From the NCBI GenBank assembly GCA_964372215.1, contig CAYJQC010000030.1, forward strand, positions 1 to 51,612: DNA of 51,612 nt. Reading direction: 5' to 3'. Position numbers and translations under genes: made by a program. Positions 8,794-16,260 of this stretch are shown here, in pieces; the first letter of the stretch is position 1; each line of letters starts with the position of its first letter. The stretch is from DAIMFL01 sp964372215 (lineage in GTDB: Bacteria; Pseudomonadota; Alphaproteobacteria; Dongiales; Dongiaceae). The notes beneath the pieces were generated by a model. The model saw only the letters and a list, made by a program, of their open reading frames with translations. It made no database searches and was not told where the DNA came from.

Positions 8794-8892
8794 ACACCGC
8801 CTCGTCTTCTTGGTCCGACTTTCGGACAGGATAGCGCCGTCGGGGCCGGCTGCACTATGGTCTTCTGCAGCGAATCGCGCCGGAGGAAGCCG

Positions 8893-9132
8893 ATGCTGGA
8901 GCTCAGACCCAACTGCGAATGCTGCGACGCCGACCTGCCGCCGGACTCGGCGGCGGCCCGGATCTGCTCGTTTGAATGCACGTTCTGCAGCGCCTGCGCC
9001 GCGACACGGCTCCACGGCATCTGCCCGAACTGCGGCGGCGATCTGGTGCGCCGCCCGGTGCGGCCCGCCGCCCATCTCGCCAAGCATCCGCCCGCCGCCC
9101 GCCGGGTGATGCGCGCCACGCCCTGTCCCTAG
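8893..9132 (+). CDS. DUF1272 domain protein (small cysteine-rich)
   Basis: 79 residues. It begins MLELRPNCECCDADLPPDS and carries CSFECTFCSACA and GICPNCGGDLVRRP: four CxxC-type pairs typical of DUF1272, probably binding zinc. GGAGGA precedes the ATG by about 6 bases. Function is unknown. It is divergent from the PhyH gene and followed by non-coding DNA with two strong hairpins. Confidence 0.85.
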   Translation: MLELRPNCECCDADLPPDSAAARICSFECTFCSACAATRLHGICPNCGGDLVRRPVRPAAHLAKHPPAARRVMRATPCP

Positions 9133-9143
9133 GCCAGGATCGC

Positions 9144-9164
9144 CTCGGATCGAAACAATCCGAG
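9144..9164. repeat. 7-bp-stem hairpin after DUF1272
   Basis: CTCGGAT at 9144-9150 and ATCCGAG at 9158-9164 enclose a 7-base loop 12 bp after the DUF1272 stop. There is no T-tract directly after it, so it is a possible transcript-end structure rather than a canonical terminator. Confidence 0.5.
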
Positions 9165-9196
9165 ACGTGAATCCTGGTCTGCCTTTTTGAAGTAGA

Positions 9197-9240
9197 GCAT
9201 GAGTCACGGATCGCACTGCTTCTGTGCGATCCGTCCATGC
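9197..9240. repeat. Strong intergenic palindrome
   Basis: A perfect 11-bp stem (ACGGATCGCAC 9206-9216, GTGCGATCCGT 9224-9234) with a 7-base loop, extended by GCATG (9197-9201) pairing with CATGC (9236-9240) across a small internal bulge. The layout resembles REP-type intergenic palindromes of alphaproteobacteria that carry a GAGCATG end. No gene overlaps it. Confidence 0.65.
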
Positions 9241-9385
9241 CCTTGGGGCCGCCGGGGTGGCACCCGGCGGCTGTGGCATGTCCGTGTCATCGGCCTGAAC
9301 CGGCGATGAATGTCCGCTTCAGGCCGGGTTCAGTGCCCATGTCTCAAGCTCCCGCCATCGTAGGAAAGCGGGATGGAGGCCGGAC

Positions 9386-9559
9386 ATGCTGGGAATTCTG
9401 TTCGGGCTGGTGCTGGCGACCTCGGGGCTGAACGATCCGGGGCTGCAGAACAAGGGCCTCGACAACCGGGCACCGGGCGGCCCCGCGGTCGCCGATATCG
9501 CCGAGTCGCCGCCGGCCACGGGCCTGGCGGCGGACGCCCGGCGGATCCGGCGCGACTGA
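9386..9559 (+). CDS. Small hypothetical protein with hydrophobic N-terminus
   Basis: 57-residue reading frame. An ATG preceded by GGAGG about 8 bases upstream starts MLGILFGLVLATSGLNDPG, a short hydrophobic segment like a signal or anchor, then a polar tail ending RRIRRD. I recognise no family. Support is the good ribosome site and plausible leader; against it are the small size and high GC, which keeps many frames open. Confidence 0.35.
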   Translation: MLGILFGLVLATSGLNDPGLQNKGLDNRAPGGPAVADIAESPPATGLAADARRIRRD

Positions 9560-9595
9560 CACGGCGTCCCGCGCGGTCGGCGAGGGCTGCCGGGC

Positions 9596-9961
9596 TCAGC
9601 CGGTGAGCTGGTAGACGAACACCAGCAGCCAGAGCACGAAGGCGATCGCCGCGGCACGCTCGGCATGCCAGAGATAGACCTCGTGGAGCGCCGTGTTGAT
9701 CAGCCGGCCGACTTGGCTGACCGAGGCCTCGGGCGCGCGCTCCAGCATGATCCACAGCTCGGTCTTGCGATGGTTACGGCGCGGCGCCTCGAGCGCCTTC
9801 CAGAACAGCACCACCACGGCGATGGTGGTGAGCACGGCCCCGGCGCGCAACGAGGTCAAGGGATCGGAGACCAGGCCGAACATCGTGGTGACGATGGCGA
9901 GCGCCGCGAACCCGCAGGCGCGCCGTACCGAGAGCACCGCGAGCACCCGGATCCGATCCAT
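9596..9961 (-). CDS. Hypothetical membrane protein
   Basis: 121 residues with about three hydrophobic segments (roughly 15-32, 38-55 and 102-118) separated by a charged stretch containing PRRNHRKTELWIMLERAPE. No recognised domain. It lies downstream of the carbonic anhydrase on the same strand with a spacer of about 126 bp, and converges with the small 57-residue frame. Confidence 0.65.
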   Translation of the reverse strand: MDRIRVLAVLSVRRACGFAALAIVTTMFGLVSDPLTSLRAGAVLTTIAVVVLFWKALEAPRRNHRKTELWIMLERAPEASVSQVGRLINTALHEVYLWHAERAAAIAFVLWLLVFVYQLTG

Positions 9962-10087
9962 CGATGAACCCTCCTGCTGCCGGCAGGGACCGGGTCGATC
10001 ATATGCCCGCGGGCCGGCGGCCGTCGAGACGGCCGGGCTGACGATCCCGTGATGCCGGCGGCTGCGGCGGCCCGGGACGGCCGCGCG

Positions 10088-10729
10088 TCAGCGCCCGTGC
10101 GGCGGCACCATGCGATGCACCGGCGACAGGCAGGCGGGGCCGCAGGCGGTCACCCCGAGGTCGCGGGCCAGCCCGTCACCGAGCCCGTAGATCCAGCCAT
10201 GCACCTCGAGCTCCTGGCCGCGATGCCAGGCATGCTGAACGATGGTGGTCTGGATGACGCTCTTCACCTGGGCCCGGACGTTGAGCTCGCACAGGGTGTC
10301 GACCCGCCGGTCGACATCGGCGATCGCGTCGAGCTCGGGCCGGTGGGTCTCGTAGATGTCCTTGATCGGCCGCAGCCAGTTGTCGATCAGGCCGAACGGG
10401 CGGTTGTCCATGGCGGCGCGCACGCCGCCGCAGCCGTAATGGCCGACGACGATGACGTGGCGCACGCCGAGCACCTCGATGGCGAACTGCAGCACCGACA
10501 GGCAGTTCAGGTCGGACGGAATCACCAGATTGGCGACGTTGCGATGGACGAACAGCTCGCCGGGATCGAGGCCGACGATGTCGTTGGCCGGCACCCGGCT
10601 GTCGGCGCAGCCGATCCACAGGTATTCCGGCGCCTGCTGGCGCGACAGGCGGGGGAAGAAGTCGGGATCACCCTTGGTCTTGGCCGCCGCCCAGGCCCGA
10701 TTGTTGTCCAGCAGCCGTTCGATGCCCAT
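10088..10729 (-). CDS. can: Beta-class carbonic anhydrase
   Basis: 213-residue zinc enzyme interconverting CO2 and bicarbonate in the cytoplasm. Zinc ligands and the catalytic dyad are visible: C41 with D43-R45 in GCADSRVP, H97 and C100 in GHYGCGG. Other family blocks are GELFVHRNVANLV, SVLQFAIEVLGV and VHGWIYGLGDG. ATG 10729 is preferred over the in-frame GTG 6 bases upstream because the AGGGGG ribosome site would abut the GTG directly. A short spacer separates it from two small membrane proteins upstream on the same strand. Confidence 0.93.
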   Translation of the reverse strand: MGIERLLDNNRAWAAAKTKGDPDFFPRLSRQQAPEYLWIGCADSRVPANDIVGLDPGELFVHRNVANLVIPSDLNCLSVLQFAIEVLGVRHVIVVGHYGCGGVRAAMDNRPFGLIDNWLRPIKDIYETHRPELDAIADVDRRVDTLCELNVRAQVKSVIQTTIVQHAWHRGQELEVHGWIYGLGDGLARDLGVTACGPACLSPVHRMVPPHGR

Positions 10730-10768
10730 GCCCACCCCCTGTTTCGTGCTGGAGGTAAGATTGGCGGT

Positions 10769-11077
10769 TCACAGCAGGCTGGCAAGCCCCGGGAGCGTCA
10801 GGACCAGCGCGCCGGCGAACCAGACCAGCATCGAGGCGCGGTCGGTTTCCGGCCGGCCGGTGGCCCGCTCGAACAGGGCGGCCGGAACGCCGGACAGCAG
10901 CAGCGTCCCGAAGGACACGAACAGCGAGGCCATGAACAGGGCCACCTCGGGCACCCCGAACAGGAACTCCGGCAGCCAGTACACGGCCAAGCTGACGCCC
11001 AGGATCAGGTACGGCGACAGGAAGCCGTTGGCGATGCTCAGCAGGGAGATTCCGATGAAGATGTTGCGCGCGGTCAT
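10769..11077 (-). CDS. Small membrane protein, hypothetical
   Basis: 102 residues beginning MTARNIFIGISLLSIANG, with about three hydrophobic segments (roughly 5-30, 33-62 and 82-100) and few charges. The start overlaps the stop of the YggT-like gene by 4 bp (ATGA), indicating translational coupling and a shared membrane role. No family recognised. Confidence 0.65.
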   Translation of the reverse strand: MTARNIFIGISLLSIANGFLSPYLILGVSLAVYWLPEFLFGVPEVALFMASLFVSFGTLLLSGVPAALFERATGRPETDRASMLVWFAGALVLTLPGLASLL

Positions 11078-11394
11078 GGCACCGCGGCCCCGGAAACCCG
11101 GGGCGCCATGCCGGCCATGTAGAGGGCCACGAACAGCGCATGGCGCAGGATCATGATCCAGAACACCCCGACCAGCGGCCAGAAGAACGGCGAGATGAAG
11201 CGCGGCGTGATGACCCCGGTCGCCAGCAGGACCGGATCGGTCAGCCGGCGGAAGAACCGCCAGATGTAGTTGCTGGAATCCGGCAGCACCATGAAGCCCA
11301 GCAGAAAGCGGCCGAGCAGGGTGTAGAGCAGCACCGCCAGCAGGTAGTTCGGCAGATGGAAATACCAGTAGGCCCAGAACGGATTGTCGATCAT
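11074..11394 (-). CDS. YggT-like integral membrane protein
   Basis: 106 residues starting MIDNPFWAYWYFHLPNYLLA, with two pairs of hydrophobic segments around a basic loop (NYIWRFFRRLTDPVL) and PFFWPLVGVFWIMILRH, which resembles YggT/Ycf19 domains. The start is placed at this Met because the open frame further upstream runs into the symporter terminator. It is coupled by a 4-bp overlap to a second small membrane protein. Confidence 0.68.
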   Translation of the reverse strand: MIDNPFWAYWYFHLPNYLLAVLLYTLLGRFLLGFMVLPDSSNYIWRFFRRLTDPVLLATGVITPRFISPFFWPLVGVFWIMILRHALFVALYMAGMAPRVSGAAVP

Positions 11395-11418
11395 CGCTGA
11401 GCGGTAGCAGGGGGGCCG

Positions 11419-11464
11419 GAAAAAGACAAAAGAAAAGGGTGCAGGGCCGGTGGGCCCTGCACCC
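11419..11464 (-). terminator. Rho-independent terminator of the symporter operon
   Basis: Perfect 12-bp GC-rich stem (11437-11448 with 11453-11464) and 4-base loop. Read on the minus strand it is followed by a U-rich tail (complement of AAAAAGACAAAAGAAAA, about 11419-11436). It sits about 20 bp after the symporter stop. Confidence 0.88.
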
Positions 11465-11484
11465 GGAGGAGGCATTGCTTGGAG

Positions 11485-13320
11485 TCAGTCGACCGACGTC
11501 TGGCCCGCGAGCGTGGCGACGGCGCCGCGCGGCACGCGGATCGAGTCGATGAAGTCCTGCATTTCCTTGGACGGCGCCGGGGTCATCAGGCTGACCACGT
11601 AGGTCACGATGAAGGCCACGGGGATGCCGAACAGGCCGCAGGAGATGTTCTTGATCCCGAACCACAGCGGCATCTCGTACCACTGGGTTGCGATCAGGTA
11701 GAACAGGCAGATGCCGAAGCCGGCGATCATGCCGAGGATCGCCCCGGTGCCGGTTGCCCGCTTCCACCAGATGCCCATCACCAGGGCCGGGAACAGGCCC
11801 GAGGCCGCCAGCGAGAAGGCCCAGGCCACCATCGCCAGGATTGTGCTCGGCTTGGTGCTGGCCACCCAGGCGGCAAGGAGCGCGACCAGCACCAGCAGGA
11901 TGCGGGCGACGATCAGGCGGCGCTTGGAATCCGCCGTATGGTCGATCATCCGGTAGTAGACGTCGTGGCTGAGCGCGTTGGCGATGGCGAGCAGCAGGCC
12001 GTCCGCCGTCGACAACGCCGCCGCCAGACCACCCGCCGCCACCAGGCCGGCGATCACGTAGGGCAGGCCGGCGATCTCCGGCGTTGCCAGCACGATGGCG
12101 TCGGACGCGATCTTGAACTCCGCCAGCTGCAGGATGCCGTCGCCATTGCCCACGACGTCCTTGCACATGGCGAAGATCTCGGCCGCGTTCGGCGCGTCGC
12201 AGGCGCCGACCAGGCCGATCGTTCCCCAGGACTGCACCCAGGCCGGCAGGGCCGCCAGCGGCTGACCGATCACGTTCTGATACACTTCCAGCTTGGCGAA
12301 GGCGGCGTAGGCCGGCGCCGTGAAGTACAGCAGGAAGATGAAGAACAGGCTCCAGCCGACCGACTTGCGGGCCTCGCGCACGGACGGCGTGGTGAAGTAG
12401 CGCATCAGGATGTGCGGCAGCGATGCGGTGCCGACCATCAGACAGAAGATCAGCGCGAAGAAGTTCACCATCTCCGTCGTGCTGTACATGCCGTCGGCAC
12501 CGACGAAGGCGGAGACGTGATGCTTGACGATGCCGAGCTGGTTTTCCAGCGCGGTGATCTTCTGCAGCGCCTGGCCGTACATCAGCTCGGGGATCGGCAC
12601 GCCGGTGACGCTGGCCGACAGCAGGACGACCGGGATCAGGTAGGCAACGATCAGGATGATGTACTGCGCCACCTGGGTCCAGGTCACCGCCCGCATGCCG
12701 CCGAGCATCGAGCAGACCAGGATGCCGGCCAGTCCGACGAACACAGCGACCCCGAATTGGATGTCAAGGAAGCGCGACGCGATGATGCCGACGCCATAGA
12801 TCTGCGCCACCACGTAGGTGAACGAGGCGGCGAGCAGCACGATGATGCCGCAGAAGCGCGCCAGGTTGCCGCCATAGCGCGCGCCCAGGAAGTCGGGCAC
12901 GGTGAACTGGCCGAACTTGCGCAGGTAGGGGGCGAGCAGCACCGCCACCAGCACGTAGCCGCCGGTCCAGCCGAGCACGAAGGCGAGGCCGCCATAGCCG
13001 GCGACGTAGAGCGTGCCGGCCATGCCGATGAACGAAGCCGCGCTCATCCAGTCGGAGCCGGTCGCCATGCCGTTGTAGAAGGCCGGAACGCGCCGGCCGG
13101 CGACGTAGTACTCGGAGACCTGCGCCGTGCGCGACATGATGCCGATCACCGCGTAGACGCCGATCGTCAGGAACACGAAGAGATAGCCGAGTACCCGGTT
13201 GGGCACGCCGAGCTGCTCGAGAATGGCGAGCAGCACGACGAAGCCCGCGAACCCCCCGGTGTAGACCGCGTAGATCTTGCCGAGATTGGCGATGAAATCG
13301 CCCTTGGCCGGTTGTGCCAT
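11485..13320 (-). CDS. Na+/solute symporter, VC_2705/ActP-like (SSS family)
   Basis: 611-residue inner-membrane sodium:solute symporter with 13 or more hydrophobic segments. Family blocks include EYYVAGRRVPAFYNGMATGSDWMSAASF and GLAAALSTADGLLLAIANALSHD, typical of ActP-like permeases. Long insertions and the small DUF4212 partner mark the VC_2705-type subfamily. The start at 13320 has a GGAGG site; an upstream in-frame Met lacks one. It is 19 bp downstream of the DUF4212 gene and ends at a strong terminator. Likely substrates are acetate or other short carboxylates, by family and by the adjacent ScfR regulator and SLC5-type kinase. Confidence 0.9.
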   Translation of the reverse strand: MAQPAKGDFIANLGKIYAVYTGGFAGFVVLLAILEQLGVPNRVLGYLFVFLTIGVYAVIGIMSRTAQVSEYYVAGRRVPAFYNGMATGSDWMSAASFIGMAGTLYVAGYGGLAFVLGWTGGYVLVAVLLAPYLRKFGQFTVPDFLGARYGGNLARFCGIIVLLAASFTYVVAQIYGVGIIASRFLDIQFGVAVFVGLAGILVCSMLGGMRAVTWTQVAQYIILIVAYLIPVVLLSASVTGVPIPELMYGQALQKITALENQLGIVKHHVSAFVGADGMYSTTEMVNFFALIFCLMVGTASLPHILMRYFTTPSVREARKSVGWSLFFIFLLYFTAPAYAAFAKLEVYQNVIGQPLAALPAWVQSWGTIGLVGACDAPNAAEIFAMCKDVVGNGDGILQLAEFKIASDAIVLATPEIAGLPYVIAGLVAAGGLAAALSTADGLLLAIANALSHDVYYRMIDHTADSKRRLIVARILLVLVALLAAWVASTKPSTILAMVAWAFSLAASGLFPALVMGIWWKRATGTGAILGMIAGFGICLFYLIATQWYEMPLWFGIKNISCGLFGIPVAFIVTYVVSLMTPAPSKEMQDFIDSIRVPRGAVATLAGQTSVD

Positions 13321-13339
13321 GTGTCGTCCTCCCCTGCGC

Positions 13340-13606
13340 TCAGTCCTCGCCCACACCGAACTCCTCGTCGATCCCGTTCTGCTTGCTGGCGAACCAGAAG
13401 ATCAGGATGACGAAGATGATGAGCGAGCCCTGGGCGGCCATGTAGAAGCCCAAGGGAAAGCCGATGATCACGATCTCGTTGAGTTCGCGGGCGAACAGGT
13501 GAATGACGAAACCGAAGATGAACCAGATGGCGAGCGTCAGCCACATCAGGCCGCGCGTGCGTCGCCAGTGCTCCTGCGCCCGTTCGGGCGACAAGCCGTT
13601 GGACAT
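13340..13606 (-). CDS. DUF4212 small symporter subunit
   Basis: 88 residues: MSNGLSPERAQEHWRRTRG, then two membrane segments (about 20-38 and 55-75), ending in an acidic tail. This is the DUF4212 partner always found directly upstream of VC_2705-type symporters. GGAGG lies about 9 bases before the ATG. The longer upstream reading frame is rejected as GC-driven. Confidence 0.88.
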   Translation of the reverse strand: MSNGLSPERAQEHWRRTRGLMWLTLAIWFIFGFVIHLFARELNEIVIIGFPLGFYMAAQGSLIIFVILIFWFASKQNGIDEEFGVGED

Positions 13607-13765
13607 CGCTGTGGACCTCCCTAAACCGTCCCGGTGCCAGATCCGCCGCGACGAGCCGTGGCGGCGCTTCGTCTTGTTCTCGTTGCCGCCCTCTCCCGGT
13701 CGGTCGGCCGCGGCTGCAGCCGACGCCTGCACCGACTCGCACGGCACGCAGGCAGAGGGTGTAAA

Positions 13766-13794
13766 AATGTCGCTTCAAAGCCCATGAGTGTCAA
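13766..13794 (-). promoter_or_regulatory. Candidate promoter for DUF4212-symporter operon
   Basis: On the minus strand, a perfect TTGACA -35 (13789-13794) and a weak GACATT -10 (13766-13771) lie 17 bp apart, about 160 bp before the DUF4212 start. The surrounding AT-rich stretch is the divergent control region shared with the XRE regulator. Confidence 0.35.
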
Positions 13795-13867
13795 TAAACT
13801 ATTGCAATCCCGTGGTTTATCTGTACGAGATTTATCGGACGTGAATGTAAAGTTGTAAATTCCGAAA

Positions 13868-15535
13868 ATGATACGGGCTGTGCAACGGACCATTCCCGGC
13901 GCCAAGGTGCGCCGGCTGCGGCGCAAGCTGGGGCTGACCCAGGTGCAGATGGCCGAGCAGCTCGGCCTCTCCGCCAGCTATCTGAACCTGATCGAGCACG
14001 ACCAGCGGCCGTTGACGCTCAAGGTTCTGCTGCGACTCGGCCAGGTCTTCGGCGTCGATCTCAACAGCTTCGCCGAGGACGAGGAGGCGCGGCTCGCCGC
14101 CGAGCTCGCCGAGGCCTTTGCCGATCCGGCGCTGGTCGATCCCACGCTGGTCGAGCCCTCGGCGGGCGGCCCGACCGCGCCGGCGGAACGACCGACGCCG
14201 GCCGAGCTCAGGGAGTTCGCGGCCGTCTCGACCGCCGCCTGCCGCGGCGTCATCTCGCTGTACCGCGCCCATCGCCGGCTGCGCGAGCAGATGGACGACT
14301 TGGCCGAGCGGTTGCGCGACAGCGAGTTCCTGGCCGGCATCGACCATGAGTTCCGCACCCTGCTCACCTCGATCCGGTCGTTCTCGGAGATCCTGCACGA
14401 CAACGCCGATCTCGACCCGGCGCAGCGCCAGCGCTTTCTCGGCATCGTGATCGAGGAGAGCAAGCGCCTGCTGGACGTGGTCGACCGGGCGCTCGCCGCC
14501 GGTCCGCCGGCCGCGGGCGCGGGCGCCGGCGCCGCCCGGCCGGCCGGCGACGAGGTCGCCGACTTCGTGCAGGAGCGGATGAACCACTTCCCGGAACTCG
14601 AGGCGCTGGCCAACCGGCTGCGGGCCGCGGCCGGCCTCGACTCCGGCGTCAGCTTCGACCGGATTGCCGGCTATCTCGGGCGCGCGCATGGCATCGCCGT
14701 GCGCCTGACCGGTACGGCGCCGGAGGACGGCGCGCTCAGGATCTACGATCCCGAAACCCGCCGGATCGGGATCGCCGAGATCCTGCCGCCGCCGGCACGG
14801 GCGCTCGAGCTGGCGCATGTCCTGATGCTGATCGAGGGCGGCCCGGCGATCGACGCCTGCCTGGCGCAGGCCCGGCTGTCGAGCCCCGAGGCGCGGGCCC
14901 TGGCGCGGATCGCGCTCGCCGACTATGCGGCGCTGGCCCTGGTCATGCCCTACGACGCCATGCTCGGCGCGGCCCGCGAGCTGCGCCATGACGTCGGCCG
15001 GCTGGCGCTGCGCTTCGCCGCCGGTTTCGAGGAGGTCTGCCGGCGCCTGACCGCGCTGCAGCGCCCGGGCGCGCGCGGCATCCCGTTCTACCTCGTGACC
15101 GTCGACCTCGCGGGCAACGTCTCCGCCCGGTTCAGCGCCGCGCCGATCAGGATCGCCCGCTACAGCGGCGTCTGCCCGCTGTGGAACGCCCATGCCGCCT
15201 TCCTGACCCCGGGCGTTCCGCGGGTCCAGCACGCGCGCATGGCCGATGGCACCGGCTATCTGTCGATCGCGTGCACCGTCGATCGCCCGGCCTGGGGGCC
15301 GGCGCGCTCGAACCGCCTGGTCGCCGTCGAGCTCGGCTGCGAGGCGGCGCACGCGGCCGAACTCGCCTTCGCCGGCGGGATCGATCGCGACGACGGCGAG
15401 GCGGCGGTGCCGGTCGGCATCACCTGCCGGCTGTGCGACCGGCCGGCCTGTCCGCAGCGCGCGATGCCGCCGGTGCACGGCGCGATCCGGATCGACGAGA
15501 ACCGCCGTCCCGCCGGACTGCCGGTGGCTTGGTAG
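13868..15535 (+). CDS. XRE/ScfR-type transcriptional regulator with internal HisKA-like segment
   Basis: 555 residues. Order: XRE helix-turn-helix (about 11-66), a variable linker, an H-box-like segment with H160 (GIDHEFRTLLTSIRSFSEIL) plus a following helix, a degenerate IrrE/ImmA-like domain (about 260-370, no HExxH seen), and a C-terminal ScfR/DUF2083 region with FEEVCRRLTALQRPGARG, CPLWNAH and the cysteine cluster CRLCDRPACPQRA. ScfR-type regulators (RamB/MceR-like) control short-chain acyl and glyoxylate metabolism. It is divergent from the Na+/carboxylate-type symporter, which it may regulate. The H-box segment closely resembles the kinase encoded 700 bp downstream, and no ATPase domain follows it, so any phosphotransfer would need another protein. 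Confidence 0.85.
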   Translation: MIRAVQRTIPGAKVRRLRRKLGLTQVQMAEQLGLSASYLNLIEHDQRPLTLKVLLRLGQVFGVDLNSFAEDEEARLAAELAEAFADPALVDPTLVEPSAGGPTAPAERPTPAELREFAAVSTAACRGVISLYRAHRRLREQMDDLAERLRDSEFLAGIDHEFRTLLTSIRSFSEILHDNADLDPAQRQRFLGIVIEESKRLLDVVDRALAAGPPAAGAGAGAARPAGDEVADFVQERMNHFPELEALANRLRAAAGLDSGVSFDRIAGYLGRAHGIAVRLTGTAPEDGALRIYDPETRRIGIAEILPPPARALELAHVLMLIEGGPAIDACLAQARLSSPEARALARIALADYAALALVMPYDAMLGAARELRHDVGRLALRFAAGFEEVCRRLTALQRPGARGIPFYLVTVDLAGNVSARFSAAPIRIARYSGVCPLWNAHAAFLTPGVPRVQHARMADGTGYLSIACTVDRPAWGPARSNRLVAVELGCEAAHAAELAFAGGIDRDDGEAAVPVGITCRLCDRPACPQRAMPPVHGAIRIDENRRPAGLPVAW

Positions 15536-15594
15536 CGACGCCGCCGGGGCGTGATAGAGTTGCGCCGACAACCGGGCGGGGCGGGACCGATAGC

Positions 15595-16230
15595 ATGATG
15601 ATGAAAGCCCTGGCGGGCCTGTGGCGGCGGACGCCGGTGGTGGCGGACCGGCCGGCCCTGCGCGAGTTCCTGTCCGGCGAGGCCGCGTTCCTGGCGCAGA
15701 AGACCACGGTCGAGTACTGCCGGGCCCGCTCCGGCCTGCTCTGGCAGAAGCTGTTCTCGGAGGAGGAGTTCCGCGGCGCGCTCGACCGCTGCCGCTGGGG
15801 CGCCATGGCCGCGGTGCTGGCCGACCAGCTGATCGTCGCCGAGGGGCTGCTGCGCGCCCATGCCGGCGGCCGCGAAGCCGCGCTGGGCGCGGCGCTGGCC
15901 GCGCTCTACCAGGACATCCTGACGGGCTACAGCGCGGCGGAGCCCGACCGGCATGTCGGCTGGGACGATCTGGCGGCCGAGTTCCCCGCCCGCATCTCGC
16001 GGGCCCAGCTCGGGCCGCCGCACGCCCCCGACCAGATCGCCAAGACCGCCGGCAACCGGGTCTACGACCTGCTGCCGATCCACAAGTCGCTGCGCGGCCA
16101 TGACCGCGAGATGATGGTGAACGCGATCCGCTTCGGCATGGTGGCGTTCCAGGAGCGCCTGGTGCAGGCGGTGCGCGATCCCGCCCTGCTGGCACGCAAT
16201 CTGATCGCGGAGACGACGCCAGGCGCCTGA
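15595..16230 (+). CDS. Hypothetical protein downstream of the XRE regulator
   Basis: 211 residues from the first of two adjacent ATGs. Mostly alpha-helical by composition, no signal peptide or membrane segment. Conserved-looking blocks are AFLAQKTTVEYCRARSG, LADQLIVAEGLLR and NRVYDLLPIHKSLRGHDREM. I do not recognise the family. It is 59 bp after the regulator and converges on the sensor kinase. The coherent composition and absence of a better overlapping frame support it as real. Confidence 0.7.
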   Translation: MMMKALAGLWRRTPVVADRPALREFLSGEAAFLAQKTTVEYCRARSGLLWQKLFSEEEFRGALDRCRWGAMAAVLADQLIVAEGLLRAHAGGREAALGAALAALYQDILTGYSAAEPDRHVGWDDLAAEFPARISRAQLGPPHAPDQIAKTAGNRVYDLLPIHKSLRGHDREMMVNAIRFGMVAFQERLVQAVRDPALLARNLIAETTPGA

Positions 16231-16260
16231 ACGCCGGCCGGCATCCGGCGGCGGATCGGC

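Noticed and set aside
10018..10035. Terminator hairpin after the carbonic anhydrase
   Set aside because: CGGCCGT/ACGGCCG can form a 7-bp stem, but there is no U-tract on either strand and such stems arise easily at this GC content.
11479..13410. 643-codon plus-strand frame opposite the symporter
   Set aside because: Composition is Asp/His/Arg-rich without motifs, typical of the antisense of membrane protein genes in GC-rich DNA.
14640..15000. Active IrrE/ImmA protease domain in the XRE/ScfR regulator
   Set aside because: No HExxH zinc motif is visible; the aligned segment reads LELAHVLMLIEG.
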